The position numbers and the translations under genes are program-made. The notes under the pieces were generated by a model. It had not been told where the DNA came from, did no database searches, and saw only the letters and a program-made list of their open reading frames with translations. A stretch of 64,000 bases of DNA from Talpa occidentalis (Eukaryota; Chordata; Mammalia; Eulipotyphla; Talpidae), in the NCBI RefSeq assembly GCF_014898055.3, contig NW_023603184.1:115496615-115560614 (forward strand), read 5' to 3'. This document shows, piece by piece, positions 22,567-34,436 of this stretch (within the stretch, counting starts at the first letter, position 1; every line of letters starts with the position of its first letter).

Positions 22567-23470
22567 GTACATTAGCTTAAATTGTATTCAAAAGGGTTTT
22601 TTAATACTTCGGGAGCTGTTTAAGCTGTTTCTATAAGGCTGTCTTCACCTCTCAGTCCACAAGGTAGGCACTTGGGAAGGAAAGATGGTTACAATTCTGG
22701 AGAAAGCAAAAGCCATCCAGAACCCACCAGAATGAAGTGATGCCTACAGGATAGGCTGACATCTCCATCAATTCTTGTCTCCTCTGACTTTGGTGGTGTG
22801 AGTGGCCTGCAGAAGCCAGAGTTTTCTTCTTGGAGCTAAACATCCACACCTGGCTCGGGAATCAAAGAAACTGAAGGAGGATCTATGGGAAGGTAAAGTG
22901 GTTTGAGCAGTGGCTGCTGCCTCCCTGAAGAGAAAAACCAGTAGATAAGTGACAGCGTCGCTCAGCAACCAAATGGCTGCTGCATCACTTCACCTTCTAC
23001 ATCTCCCAAAATAACCTCTGTCGTGGCCCACCCTAACTTTTAAAAAAGGAAATCCAAGAAATTTAGTTCAGGCCAGGTTATGTGTGTAAGGCTGGGGAAA
23101 CAAGAACAAAGTACTGTTGGCCAAAATATAATGAATTCTTCTGAGGGCTACTGACAGTGCCTTCTGACTAACGCAGCACACAGCCATTCTCCTCAGGGGT
23201 TTTGCTATCTTCCTATGCTTTTACCAGGTATGAAGGACAGATCATATAATCCTATTTCAGGGAGTTTGCTGCCTGCCTATATATTGACAAAGATTACAAA
23301 GTACTGGGCTCTTTTTTTTTTTTTTCTGTGTTAATGTCCATGTTATCATAACTTCTGCTCTAATGTTACTTGCTTTTTCCTCTTCCCAAAAAGCCCCCTT
23401 CTCAAATTTCCAATTCTTAAAACATTGTAGGGTTTGTTTTTTGGTTTCAGGGTGGGGTTTTTTTGCCTTT
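22567..23470. other. unassigned DNA
   Basis: Contains a short GC-richer piece at 22640-22990 with no recognisable element or exon, and a T13 run at 23312. Confidence 0.4.
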
Positions 23471-23474
23471 TTTA

Positions 23475-23915
23475 TTAGTTTCCTATTGCTGCTAGAACAT
23501 TACAAGTTTAGTGACTTAAAGAAACACAAACTCATCTTACAGTTCTAGAGTTCAGAAGTCTGAAGTGGGCTTCAGTGAACTATAATTGGGGTAGTGGCAG
23601 GACTATATTACCTTTAAGGGACCCAGGGGAGAATGTGTTTCTTTGTCTTTTCCAATTTCAAAAGATGGCTGGCATTACTTGATTCATTGTCACTTACATC
23701 TTCAAAGTCAGCAATGGCTGATCAGGTTTCATGCTGCATAACTCTCACACTAACTGCTTCACATTCAAAAACCTCGAGAGTACATTTAAATCTCCTTATT
23801 TTGTTAGCTGGTTCGTAGCCTCAATTCCATCTATTTTCCCTTGTCATGTAATCTAGCAGTCACAGGTTTCAGGTATTAGGACATGGATGTCTCTGCGGGG
23901 GAGAAGAGGGCATTG
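23475..23915 (-). mobile_element. MaLR/ERV-L type LTR fragment, antisense
   Basis: 'TTAGTTTCCTATTGCTGCT', 'TTTAGTGACTTAAAG', 'CTTACAGTTCTAGAGTTCAG', 'TCTTCAAAGTCAGCAATGG' and 'TTCAATTCCATCTATTTTCC' follow a familiar antisense LTR with a poly(A) region at its left end. I cannot name the subfamily. Confidence 0.65.
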
Positions 23916-24990
23916 TTCTTTCATGCCTTTCCATTGCCTGGGCTATTCCTAAGCTAGAAGTTAGCAATTGTTTCAGTCCCTCTGCTTTCCAACTTCCCAC
24001 AATCCTTACTGTGAAGCATTTAGTGCAAAGTAGCTATTTATGGGCAAACACAAAAAGCGAAGAGATAACTGAAGAAAAAAAAAATCAATTACTATTCAGA
24101 ATATTTTCACCCAAACAATATCCTCTATTTATGAGGAGGACCAACTGTTTGGACATTCCTACCTCCTCACAAGACCTTTTTGGGCAATAGTTCTGGTTCC
24201 CACAGAATCTAGAGGAATGACTGGGATACCTGTCTCCAAGTGATAGACTGCTTTCTTGCTCCCAGATGCATTTTCCTAGGCACTTGCTTCTCTACCCATG
24301 ACAAAACTCCAGTCATCCTGAGGGAGGGAGGGAGGTTGATTCACAATTCAGCCCTTTTTCTTCTCATTGCTAACATTCAACTACTTTCCGCCGCCACTGA
24401 AGCACTATAGCACCTCTTTCCATTGCCCTTTCAACCACAACTCTGGTAATCATCAAAGATGACATTCCAGTTACTCTACTTTTAATCATAGCCTCCATTT
24501 ATCTCAGCTGCTGTCAAAGACATTTATTACTCATTGAATATCCATTTGCTCTTTCAAATTTCCTAGCCTCATTGCAAATAGATGAGAACATATGGCTACT
24601 TCATATGGATAAAGGATTGTAAACTTAAATGACATGTTTTGCTTCTAGACCAAAGCATTTAAGTACTGGTGGTCTTCTCCTCTCCTGCGGAAACCTGGAA
24701 GCACTGTTGAAGTGGTACCATTTTGGAATAAAACATAGTGATAAATAAAGCTTTTTTTCATTTGAGATTTTCCTCTGAGACGATCATTTAATGAAGAATA
24801 ACTTTTTATCTTGACTAATACAACTACCATTTCCAAAGTCAAACTGTGGAACTCACCACTGGAAATTGTTCTGCCTTTGAAACTATTTCTACAAACTACA
24901 AACATTCTTAGTTTATAGACTCTGACCTTTTTGGTATGCTCACTTGATTATAACACTACTTCACTTGCAGCTTTCAATTCATTGGCCATT
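23916..24990. other. unassigned DNA
   Basis: No gene or repeat recognised. Confidence 0.4.
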
Positions 24991-24994
24991 TATC

Positions 24995-25325
24995 TTAGTC
25001 TCTTTAAGCTACTGTAACAAAATACCACCAATTAGGTATTTATAAACAGGACTTTTTTTTCCCCTCACAGTTCTGAATGCTAGAAGTTCAAGATCAGGGT
25101 GCCAGTATAGGTGAGTGAGAGCTCTTTCAAATTCATAGCTAGAACCCTCTTTCTTTTCTTTTACATGGTGGGAGGGGCTAGGGATTTTTCTGGAGCCTCT
25201 TCTATATGGGCACTAATGCCATTCTTGATTATTCCACTCCTATGACTTAAGTACCTCCCAAAACCCCTATCTTCCAATGTCATCATCTCTGACTTTTAAG
25301 ATTTCAACATGAGTTTTGACAAGCT
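24995..25325 (-). mobile_element. MLT1-like MaLR LTR, antisense
   Basis: TTAGTCTCTTTAAGCTACTG, AACAAAATACCACCAATTAG, CACAGTTCTGAATGCTAG, AAGATCAGGGTGCCAG, GGGCACTAATGCCATTC and AAGATTTCAACATGAG match a complete antisense MLT1 LTR in order. Confidence 0.88.
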
Positions 25326-25697
25326 ATAAACCTTCAGAACCTAGCATCATTCTATTATCTTCCTCTCATCTCCTTCCCGTATGTTTCCTCCTTTATCCAT
25401 TTGAATATCCTTGATACTCCAGATGATATTATCTTAGCCACTTTCCTATCAATACTCTAGCTTACCTTGTGTTTTTGAAATGTACATCTGTCCAAGCTGC
25501 AAACCTGGCAAAGCCAAAGCTGGATGAATCCAGCTACCTACCTTCCCTGTCTTTGTACCCAGACTGAAGAGCACTAGTAGAAAAAAACCATGAACTCAAA
25601 GATTTCATAGCTACCAACATTTCTGGAAAGTCTATATGTCTTTATAGTCAAATGACTCTTAAACTCTCCTCCTCAAGCCTCTTTCTGATTATCCCAT
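25326..25697 (+). repeat. probable L2 LINE body, left part
   Basis: C/T-rich sequence that leads into the L2 stretch beyond the SINE at 25712. The assignment rests mainly on continuity with 26035-27050. Confidence 0.35.
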
Positions 25698-25711
25698 AAG
25701 AGGCGTGGATG

Positions 25712-26034
25712 GGGCCTCCCCGGTGGCGCAGCGGTTGTGCGCTGGGTTGCGAAGCTGCCCGCGGCCTCTGCGACGCCGGTTCGATCCCCGGCTGCTCCCC
25801 GGCCACCAGAGGAGGGTCCCACATGGCGCGCAGACCTCTCCTGCCGCCCGCTGCTCCCCTCAGCAGTGTACTTCGGTCCTTCTGCCTGCTCTGCTCCCCG
25901 CTCTGGCTCTGGTGAATTCTCTCACCCTCCCACGCTTCTGACTGTACCCAGTGCATGTATAAACCAGGCAGACAAACAAACAAATAAATAAAAATAAGTA
26001 AAAAAAACATGCCTCTATAAAAAAAAAAAAAAAA
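25712..26034 (+). repeat. tRNA-derived SINE, young copy, long-tail subfamily
   Basis: Target-site duplication AAGAGGCGTGGATG at 25698-25711 and 26035-26048. The body is CpG-rich, with B box GGTTCGATCCC. Instead of the usual AATCTTTAAAA end it has GCATGTATAAAC, a CAAA/TAAA repeat, ACATGCCTCTATA and then A17. Three other copies in the window share that end. The body is AT-poor and stands out against its surroundings. Confidence 0.95.
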
Positions 26035-27050
26035 AAGAGGCGTGGATGAACTCCCCTTCTACTTTAGCAAAAAATGATCAAAGTCAGGAAAGAACTACCA
26101 CAGCTTTTCAAAAAATCAACTTTATAAACCTATCTGCAACTGCTCCCATCCTGTCCTTTCCTCTTGTTAAATTGTCACAACCCTATCAAAAGCCAACCTC
26201 TGACTCTTCCCTTAATCCCCATCATTTGCCAACTTCTTAAGCACTTCTTGTTGGCTCTTGTCCTTAATCTCTATAGAAACTTCAATCTTTGTCTTTTGGC
26301 CTTCCCATCAATAAATGTTCTCAACCTATCTCTGAAGGGGAAAAGTCATCCTTCATGAGACACTTCCTGCCAGCTGTTCTTTTCTTGCTAAACTTTACCC
26401 AAACATTAAGTGATAGAATTCTTCAAAGTAGATGGTAAACTCTCTTCTCTTTCCATTTTAGCTCTCTTCATAAAGTCTTATCCACTCCCAAAATAATCAG
26501 TTTCCTTTTTATTTCTATTTCAGACCTGTGCTGAGTCTCCAACCCAAATAGCAGACTACCTACTTCATATCGCCAGAGGGCGGTCTGGGGCCTGAAATTC
26601 AACATACCCAAAACTGAATTTGAGATGCTTCCCATACTTCCCACTTTTCCCTCTTTGTGTTCTCTATCTCATTAAATGGTGTCAACCACTGGGATACTCA
26701 AGCCATGTGCCTGGGAGGAGTATTTGACTCATCTCTAGCTTTCCAATTAAGCCCATAAACAATTATTACTAAATCATGTGACCATCTCTCTTATGTGACA
26801 ACTCACTTTTATTGTCAATGTTCAGTTCATCATCTCTCACTGGACTTCTGTACACTTACCCACGTGGCTTTTTTCTTTGGCTTCCATGCCATTTTCTATT
26901 CTGCATTTAAAATGCAAACTTTTCCATTTCCATTTGCTCTGAATAAAAATCTAGGTTCTCAACATGATTTGCACAACTTCATCTCACTCTTTAACCTTAT
27001 CTATGCCCCTCTTCCCTCTCATTCTACCCTTTAGTCCTACAATACTTAGA
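26035..27050 (+). repeat. L2 LINE, ORF2-derived sequence
   Basis: GATGAACTCCCCTTCTACTT, CCAACCTCTGACTC, TGTGCTGAGTCTCCAAC, AACATACCCAAAACTGAA, TCTATCTCATTAAATGG and TTTAAAATGCAAAC lie in L2 ORF2 and 3' order. All frames are broken. A short CpG-containing segment at 26571-26585 matches a CTCF motif. Confidence 0.7.
26571..26585 (+). promoter_or_regulatory. CTCF-like motif
   Basis: CGCCAGAGGGCGGTC matches the consensus CCASYAGRKGGCRS at 12 of 14 positions, with the core AGAGGGCGG intact. It keeps two CpGs inside a strongly decayed L2. Binding is not shown. Confidence 0.4.
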
Positions 27051-27722
27051 ACAGCATGGGTGCATCATAGATTTTTTTTCCTCAAATTTACATTTTATAT
27101 GAGTTGATGCAAAGAATTCTTCACTTGTATGCTCTAAACACAGAATAAAATAATTAAAGCTTCCAATAAGTAGGTAGCTGAGCTTGAAACCAAAAAATAG
27201 AGTCCCCCCAAGTATCAAAATTAATGAAAGAACTCCAAGTCAGAATACTAAACAGAATCTTTATTCCCAAACAGTTCACAGAATTGTTGCAACCAGATTT
27301 AGGCCTTGAAGGCTGGGTTTGGTTCTAAAGACCACCTGAAAGGAAGGTGCAAGCTCCAGGACCCAGGAGGAAAGATTTAACTGAGCTGTTTAGATAAATC
27401 TGGGAGTCACAAGAGTTGGGCTGACTTTGAAATAAAGACTAAAGGAATTTTGTTCATCAGCCCAGATCAACAAGAATTGTTATAGGAGCTCAGTATCACA
27501 AATGAGAAACATCAGCTGAAAGAATTTAAAACCCCAATTCCATGCACAGATGGAGAATCTAAAAGCACACTGCTTATGTGGAAGGACCTGAGGCTGAGAA
27601 ATCAATCTAAAAAGGGATCCAATTCTTTTGTGCAAGTTAAGGCAAAAGAAAAGCACCTTTTTAAGCACCTTTAGAGTACTTCCCCACAGAGAGCTCTTGT
27701 CTAATGAGTCTAGTCAAAAATT
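27051..27722. other. unassigned insertion between L2 parts
   Basis: Together with 28017-28244 this separates two parts of an L2. It has no recognisable domain. It may itself be an old transposon. Confidence 0.35.
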
Positions 27723-27731
27723 AATACCATA

Positions 27732-28007
27732 GGGCCTCCCCCGTGGCGCAGCGGTTGAGCGCCGGGTTGCGAAGCTGCCCACAGCCTCTGTAGCACCGGT
27801 TCGATCCCCGGCTGCTCCCCGGCCACCGGAGGAGGGTCCCACTGACGCGCAGACCTCTCCTGCCGTCCGCTGCTCCCCTCAGCAGTGTACTTTGGTCCTT
27901 TTGCCTGCTCTGCTCCCCGCTCTGGCTCTGGTGAGTTCTCTCACCCTCCTGTGATTCTGACTGTACCCAGTGCTTGTATAAATAAATAAATAAATCTTTT
28001 TTAAAAA
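27732..28007 (+). repeat. tRNA-derived SINE, young copy
   Basis: Perfect 9-bp target-site duplication AATACCATA at 27723-27731 and 28008-28016. Tail (AAAT)n then CTTTTTTAAAAAA. The A box is intact (TGGCGCAGCGG); the B box reads GGTTCGATCCC. Confidence 0.95.
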
Positions 28008-28244
28008 AATACCATAAATCAAACAACTGTACATGAGAATCAGCAGATGAAACAAATAACCAAAGCTTGAGAAAATAGAACAAAGTGGGAGAAATTTTTG
28101 CAAAGTATGTTTAAAATGTTAAAAGGAGTGAAGGAAGGAATGTAAACCATAAAGGAAGAAAACAGCAAAAAAAAAAAAAAATCAAAGGTTTGGGGAAAAC
28201 CTATTTGAATTTCTAAATCAAATGCAACATTATTTTTTCCATCT

Positions 28245-28620
28245 CAAGTGCCTGGTAAATATTCTTCCCTCTGCCTGGACGCACAGGCCTCACTTCTTCA
28301 CCTTCAAACTCCTACTCATCTTTTGCAGTCTCAGCGCAAATGTCATTTCCTAAGGGGGCCCTTTGCTGACCTCTGGGAGACGTTGACTTCCTCTGTAATA
28401 AACTCTTATGGCTCCTTCACGTCTCTTTTTAGCAACACTCATCACAGTTATGATTTCTTATTCAATGTTTGTCATTCCTGCATGGCTGTAAACTCCATGA
28501 TGACAGGAACTATTTCTGCCTTGTTTTCCACTTTATCCGCAGTGCCTAGCACAGTGCCTAGCACACGGATTATTGACAGGACAACTACATATCCTAGGGT
28601 CATACCAGTTTACACCTGCT
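28245..28620 (+). repeat. L2 LINE 3' end
   Basis: TTCCCTCTGCCTGGACGC, CAGCGCAAATGTCATTTCC, CCCTTTGCTGACCTCTG, AACTCCATGATGACAGG and GCCTAGCACAGTGCCTAGCA match the L2 3' end closely and in order. It probably continues the L2 at 26035-27050. Confidence 0.88.
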
Positions 28621-29655
28621 GCCTGGAGTAATCATTAGTAATGTCTTTTGCTCCCTTTCACCCAGTTTGAGTAACAAGTTCTATGAATACCCTAGATATT
28701 GGCTCACTGGTTTATTAAATTACAATGCCTGATGCACTATCTCCCTCTATTTCTACCCTTAAAATCTTGAGACCCCTCTGGTTTCTTTGATTCTCCCTCT
28801 TCTAATCCACAAATTTCCTAAAATGTTTTAGCTTGCTTTCTTGCCTGGCTACTGGAGAATGAGCTCTTTCTTGAAAAGTACCCTAAATGTCTCAATCTTT
28901 TTGTTTCTTTGTCCCACAATCTTGTAAATCCCTTGGTCGCTAGCAATCAATCGTTCTTTGCCCCTTTACCTGGATTGATGTATTTTGTGAGTTTTTTCCA
29001 GCAACTGAATTGATCCTCCTTTATGTTCACTCTCCAGTCTCAGCTGGCCCCCTCAGGGCTTCCTAGAATTGTTTCCATACTGCTCCCATCTCTACAACAT
29101 GAGCAAATTTCAAACATGGCTCTGCCCTAGCCCTGTCATACTCTATTAGGGTTTCATATACATGAATCTCTTTATCCCAATAAACAGACTTCCTGGACTA
29201 TGGGGTCCTTCTCTTCAAGTTCAAATCTCTTCCTCTGGAATCTAGTAGATTTTCTGACAGAGTATGTGCCAGAAATAAGTGTTTGATCAATGGAATGAAT
29301 GACAAAGCAGTAGTGCAGGAATATAAAAGAAACAACAAGCTTTATTATGATATTCATGTTGTGTGACAAGATTAGTACTAATTACATACTTTAAACTATG
29401 TCAAAAGCAAATGTACATTACTTTTCTTGTCATGTGGTATATAATATGAGGTATAGATACATCATAATGGCATTTAATTATGGTTTATACTTACATCTAA
29501 CTGGCCTTTTATACCTCTGTGGTATCTACTCTGAGGAGTCAAAGTGACATTGAGACCCAAGGATTTCTGAAAATTTTGTCACTGACAGTTGCCAGATTAT
29601 ATATTCCATATATATTTTCAGCCTTATGAAATATATTGTTTTATTGAGGTACTGT
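28621..29655. other. unassigned DNA
   Basis: No gene or repeat recognised. Confidence 0.4.
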
Positions 29656-29659
29656 AGTT

Positions 29660-29743
29660 TCTCCCCAAAGATATGCTCCTACAGTTCCAACCATCTTGGT
29701 TTCTACCCAAAGATATGCTCCTGTAGTTCCAACCATCTGTGCC
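29660..29743. repeat. 42-bp tandem duplication
   Basis: Two adjacent 42-bp units, each with CAAAGATATGCTCCT, AGTTCCAACCATCT; the CAAAG anchors are at 29666 and 29708. They differ by a few substitutions. Confidence 0.9.
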
Positions 29744-30469
29744 ATTTTCTACAAGTCCTCACCCTAGTCCTCCTTGTCCAATATCTTTGTCCTATCCTGC
29801 CTCTGCCAACTTACCTGTTCTTAATTGTAGTCTAGTTATTGAACAAGGTGGTTTTAAAACTTCCTAACCTCTCTTCTTACCACCTATTTTCTATACTTTT
29901 AGAGCATTCTGAATTTAGAAGTCATAGATGTTTATCTTTTGGGTCCTGATTAACTCTTCTCTGAGCAAATCCTAGTCATAGTTCAACTGAAGTATCTTAT
30001 AGCAATCTACATCATCATCTTAAATGTCCATGAAATGCAACCGACTCAACCATATGTTTTTAAATGACTATATTCTTTGTCATTGTCTCAGAAAAAAGGG
30101 GGGGACCAATCACTGAAATGTCTCCTCTTTAGGATTTAGGGTTAACTATTGTCTAGCAACTCAAGAGGTATGTTTTTTGTTGTGGTAATGTTAAGTGGTG
30201 ACCATCACTGAGGTACAGCTTAAATTCACCCAACTAAGGAGATTCTATTCCTAGATCCTACTATTCTGCCAGCAGGAAACATAAGCTGGAGAGGGAAGAG
30301 TTGAAATTAGAGACTGCTAAGTAATCTTTGGCAACTGTGTAGGCTACATCTAGGTGTATGGAACAGAAGGCCATATTTATATGGAATAGTTTTTCTTTTT
30401 TCTCAAATGTCTGTGCTATTATGCTTCTGTGTTTTATTACACATTTACTCACCAGTATCTAATATATGA
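29744..30469. other. unassigned DNA
   Basis: No gene or repeat recognised. Confidence 0.4.
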
Positions 30470-30690
30470 GCAGCAGGGTGATATAGTATAAAGAGCACTC
30501 AAACAGACCTGGATTCTGATTGATTCTGTCATTTACTAGTTATGTGACCTTTGACAAGTCACCCAATTACCATGATACCATGTCTTCATCTGTACAATGG
30601 GAAGAATAATAGTTCACTGAGTTGAGATAACAAAAAAATGATATTTAAAGTATCTGGCAGAACATCTGGCATTGGCTAGGCAATTATTTA
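30470..30690 (+). repeat. MIR, nearly full length
   Basis: Starts at the tRNA-like end (GTGATATAGTATAAAGAGCA), passes through GGATTCTGATTGATTCTG and the core TTATGTGACCTTTGACAAG, and runs to CATCTGTACAATGGG and beyond. One of the best preserved MIRs here. Confidence 0.9.
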
Positions 30691-31184
30691 AATAAACTCT
30701 TCATTAAAGTTGTGGTTCTGTTATTTGTTTTTTGTCTTTTTATTCACCCACATGTAGCTGGTCCCAGGACAAGTTGGAAAAAGTAGTGAAATAAATTTTT
30801 ATTTTCGTTTGAGAAATATGGAATTGGACTGGTTTGCCAACAGAAGTAGGCTATTTAGATGAGTCTATTTGATTTCAGGATGATGTCCAGCCTCATCCTT
30901 CACCAGCCTGAGTACTGCTTGTTCCAGAAGTGTGTTGCTGAAAGAGTGGAGTCACGCAGTCAGGTGTGGTGTATCAAGAAAGCAATGCCAGGACACAGTT
31001 TTGGAAACATGGTCTAATAGTCACCTAGTACCATTTATTAGTTTTCTGTACAAAGAAACTCAATTTGACAATGTGAAGTGATGCAAAAGGACAAATCAAA
31101 TTGAATTTTATAGCATCGAAAATACACCTGAGCTAGACTTTAAAGACTGTTAAATAAAGAATAAATAAAGATTAGGGTCCAATT

Positions 31185-31275
31185 CTTTTTTTTAATGGAT
31201 GAAGAAGCAGGACTTGGAGAAGTTAAGTAACTTGCCCAAGTTAACAAAGCCTGTCTCTTTCTGATAATCCAAAAC
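31185..31275 (-). repeat. MIR core, antisense
   Basis: 'AGAAGTTAAGTAACTTGCCC' is a diagnostic MIR core. Confidence 0.85.
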
Positions 31276-31420
31276 AACAATCTTCTCTTGATGCAGTTTC
31301 TGCTCCATGTAGAAATTGAGGAAGTCATTTAAATTTCACTTAAAGACAACTTAAAAAGATACATAAAATAATGCAACCACTTCCAGTAATGTAAAGAATG
31401 CTAAAAAGTCATGATTATAG

Positions 31421-31683
31421 GGCCTCTCTGGTGGCGCAGGCGATTGAGTGCAGCGCTGTGAAGCTGTCCACAGCCTCTGCAGCACAAGTTCAATCCCTGG
31501 CCAGGAAGCTAACTCACATGGCACAGGAGACCTCTCCTGTCTTGCCTGCTGCTCCCCTGAGCAGTGTATTTCAGTAGATCTGCCTGTTCTGCTCCCACTC
31601 TGTCTCTGGTGAATCCTCTCACCTCTGCACCTATGACCTACACCTCAGCTCTTGTATGCATAAATAAATCTTTAAAACAAAAA
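31421..31683 (+). repeat. tRNA-derived SINE, intermediate-age copy
   Basis: Head GGGCCTCTCTGGTGGCGCAG, B box AAGTTCAATCCC, tail GCATAAATAAATCTTTAAAAC. No convincing target-site duplication was found. Confidence 0.88.
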
Positions 31684-31689
31684 ACATTA

Positions 31690-32815
31690 GAAAGCAAGTG
31701 ATGGCGCAGGTAGTGAGGCTATGTATCCTATCTGCTTTTCTTTCCTTCTAAATTCTTAGTATCCTTAAAATTTCATGAAGCCCCCATTTCCAGATGTAAA
31801 AAATATTTTCTTCTAAAAAGCCATAAACAGAAAAATCTGATCTCAAAAGAAGTCAAAGAGGCCTAATAGGTTGACTGGGTCTCTGAACTTTTCCTGACTT
31901 ACTGGAAAAGCCTTGCTATTTCTCAAAATTCTGAAGTGGGATTTCTGCTTTCTTTAGTCTCTGATTATTTCACAGGTTCTGGTTTATAATATCATAGGGA
32001 AAAATTGTATTAATAAGCTATGCTGTTACAATACCCTTGATCTCACTGAAATTATATTTTCCACCATTCACATCTCATTGATTTGTATATATTATAATGC
32101 CAGAGCCAAGGGAAAAGGTAGACAGATTGTGAGATACAGGAAAATGAGGCAGTGTTAGAATTATAGGTAGCAAATGAGGTGTGAAGTTGTTTGTGTTAAT
32201 GAGACAGTCCAGCAGGAATGAATGTATGTCTAGGTTCTACCAGCCCAGGGACATGACATTCATTTGTGTCACCAAGGTTTACTGCCTTCAGCCTCTCTAC
32301 TACATTTTCAGGGTTTTTCCTGACAGAATCCCAAGAATTGCCACACAGGCTCCTTCTTTATAAGGCCTGCTGACTACCTTTGCTGACAATGGTCTCAGAA
32401 GAGCCCTCTGCATAGGGTAAACAGTCTATCCAGTAATCCAGCAGACCCTATGCTAGGATATTGTTCTACCATATTCCAACTTCTGAGGAGCTAGTAATCT
32501 TCTCCACTTGCCACTCTGTCCTAGGAACAGACCTTTCCCTCCACTCTTCAAGGTCCAGAGAGAAGAAAATAATGGCCATTCACTTACAAGCTGAGGTGTT
32601 TTCCTTAGTGCCTATCCTAGAATTTGCCTCTTTCTAAAGTTCTCCAAATAGGATTCCCATTTTCTTTTGAAGAAATCTGTAACTTCAAGGTGTGGACTTA
32701 CTTATGACCCCTGTGAATATTTTAATAAGATGCAATAGCACAGCATCAGGAAATACAGATCACTTAGCCATCCACAGTTCTATCATAGTGGCCACATATT
32801 TAAGCTATGACTGAT
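31690..32815. other. unassigned DNA
   Basis: No gene or repeat recognised. Confidence 0.4.
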
Positions 32816-32819
32816 CAAA

Positions 32820-33005
32820 GGAAGTGGCTTTCAAAATTTAGCCTATATCAGGATCAACTGGAGTTTCTCTAGCTCACTAGACACACAGCTTCAGTTTCTG
32901 ATCTAGCCAACCTGCTGAAGGGCCTGAGAACTTTTATTTTTTAGCAAGTTCTTGTGTGATAGAGACGCTGCTGAGCCAGGAACCACATTGTGAGAAACAC
33001 TGGCC
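32820..33005. mobile_element. MER5A-like hAT DNA transposon
   Basis: 'TATCAGGATCAACTGGAG' at the left, GATCTAGCCAACCTGC in the middle and 'AGGAACCACATTGTGAGAAACACTGG' type right end (read as CACATTGTGAGAAACACTG). Degraded. Confidence 0.65.
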
Positions 33006-33470
33006 TACTGGATGAGATCTAAAGAGAATTTTTAACAAGTAATATCATCCAATATTAGAATGGCTGTCATTCTGCCCTACCTGCTGTGCCCACAAATTTA
33101 TATTAAAGAAAATTTAAACAATGACATTCAAATAATCGTAATGAAAGTAATAGTGAATAATAGAATAAGAAAAAACAGCATTTGCTTTCCTTTCCTTATA
33201 GAGGTTGGCTATGTAACTTCGATAGCATCACTATTATCATAGATTTTCCTCGTCTCAAAAATTATCTAAAAATTATAATTAATGATATTTAGGAGGATAA
33301 AGTTGAGGAACGAGATGCTTTTGGCCATGTCACTTATAGCCGTGAATATTCTGTTTCCATGTTTACCATCTCTGATTACCCTCCTTAACATCTATTAAAC
33401 ACATGCAAGTCATTTTACGGAGATTATGAATATGGAGCACACTGATTAAGGCAGAGCCCCGCCCTTCACT

Positions 33471-33497
33471 TCCCCCCCACCACTCCCCCCTCCCTTA
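33471..33497 (-). other. G-quadruplex-prone tract
   Basis: On the minus strand this reads as runs of GGG or longer (GGGAGGGGGGAGTGGTGGGG), enough for four G-tracts with short loops. Confidence 0.55.
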
Positions 33498-34020
33498 CGC
33501 AGGTGCTAATCTCAGAGCACTTAGCTCATAGTGCAAGCTCAGAACAATGTTTTTATTACCCTTAATCTTTGTAAAGATAATTGGCCAAGAATTGAAAACC
33601 AGTGATTCTTCTTTTGTGTTAAGAGTAGGTGATTTAGACCCCTAGGAGAGCAAAGAGTCCCTCAGAGCACAAGGAAAGTCTGATCTGTGTGTTAGCATAG
33701 CAAGGAGACTGGCAACAGCAAAGGAGATTACAAATTAAGAAATGAATGGGAGCTGTCAGGTTACCCGGATGTCTCATCAAAACACCTCCTTTCAAAACAA
33801 AACACAGTACAACCTGAGTTGGACTCTGTTGACTTTGCTTCTTTCCAACCCAGAAATGAAATTGGATTCCTTCTCATGGCTGAGTCCCAATACTGGTAAT
33901 CGAATTACTGAGTAGTACATCATCTCAAATTGAAGACTGAGCCTCAGAGTGCCCAGTGTCCATTAGCCATCAAGTGATATTGCATTAATAAACCCAAGCA
34001 GAGGTATGATATTACACTGC

Positions 34021-34040
34021 AAATGCATCTGGATGCATTT
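34021..34040. repeat. perfect inverted repeat
   Basis: AAATGCAT-CTGG-ATGCATTT: 8-bp arms with a 4-bp loop. The arms contain the POU-type ATGCAT core. Confidence 0.9.
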
Positions 34041-34272
34041 TTATTACTCTAACTTGGTGAGCCAACATCTCTTTCAACCTTAGGTAAACTAAGCTAGGTA
34101 TTTAGAGAGATTATTTACAGAGACTAGCTTTCATTACTATTTAAGACCCTTCTAGAAGCAGTTATAAGCCTCCCTGGTCTTTAATGTTTATGCTTAAAAA
34201 AATACATCATGATCAAGATTCAACATATATGTTAATACCAGAACTATTTGTGTTTTGCTCTCTTGCTTTGCT

Positions 34273-34303
34273 CGCACGTGCGTGCACATGCACACACACG
34301 CAC
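34273..34303. repeat. alternating purine-pyrimidine tract (Z-DNA prone)
   Basis: 31 bp of strict pyrimidine-purine alternation, from CGCACGTGCG to CACACACGCAC, containing several CpGs and a CACGTG E-box. Confidence 0.85.
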
Positions 34304-34436
34304 CTTTTAAAGAACCTGGTACAGCCTTTCAGTTATGAATTTAACATAAGTTGTATAAATTGATTTGGTTTTTTTTTTTCATTCAATATAATGTTTTTAG
34401 AATTCATGTTCCTGTATTTAGAATCATTCATTTTGA

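Larger units (their letters stand above)
33006..34436. other. repeat-poor block with motif clusters
   Basis: 1.4 kb without any recognised repeat in a window where repeats are dense. It holds a C-rich run at 33471-33497, an inverted repeat at 34021-34040 and an alternating purine-pyrimidine tract at 34273-34303. No open frame of note. It is a candidate for conserved non-coding sequence. Confidence 0.4.

Noticed and set aside
29660..29743. A CRISPR-like or other arrayed repeat
   Set aside because: Only two adjacent units with no spacers, in a mammalian genome.
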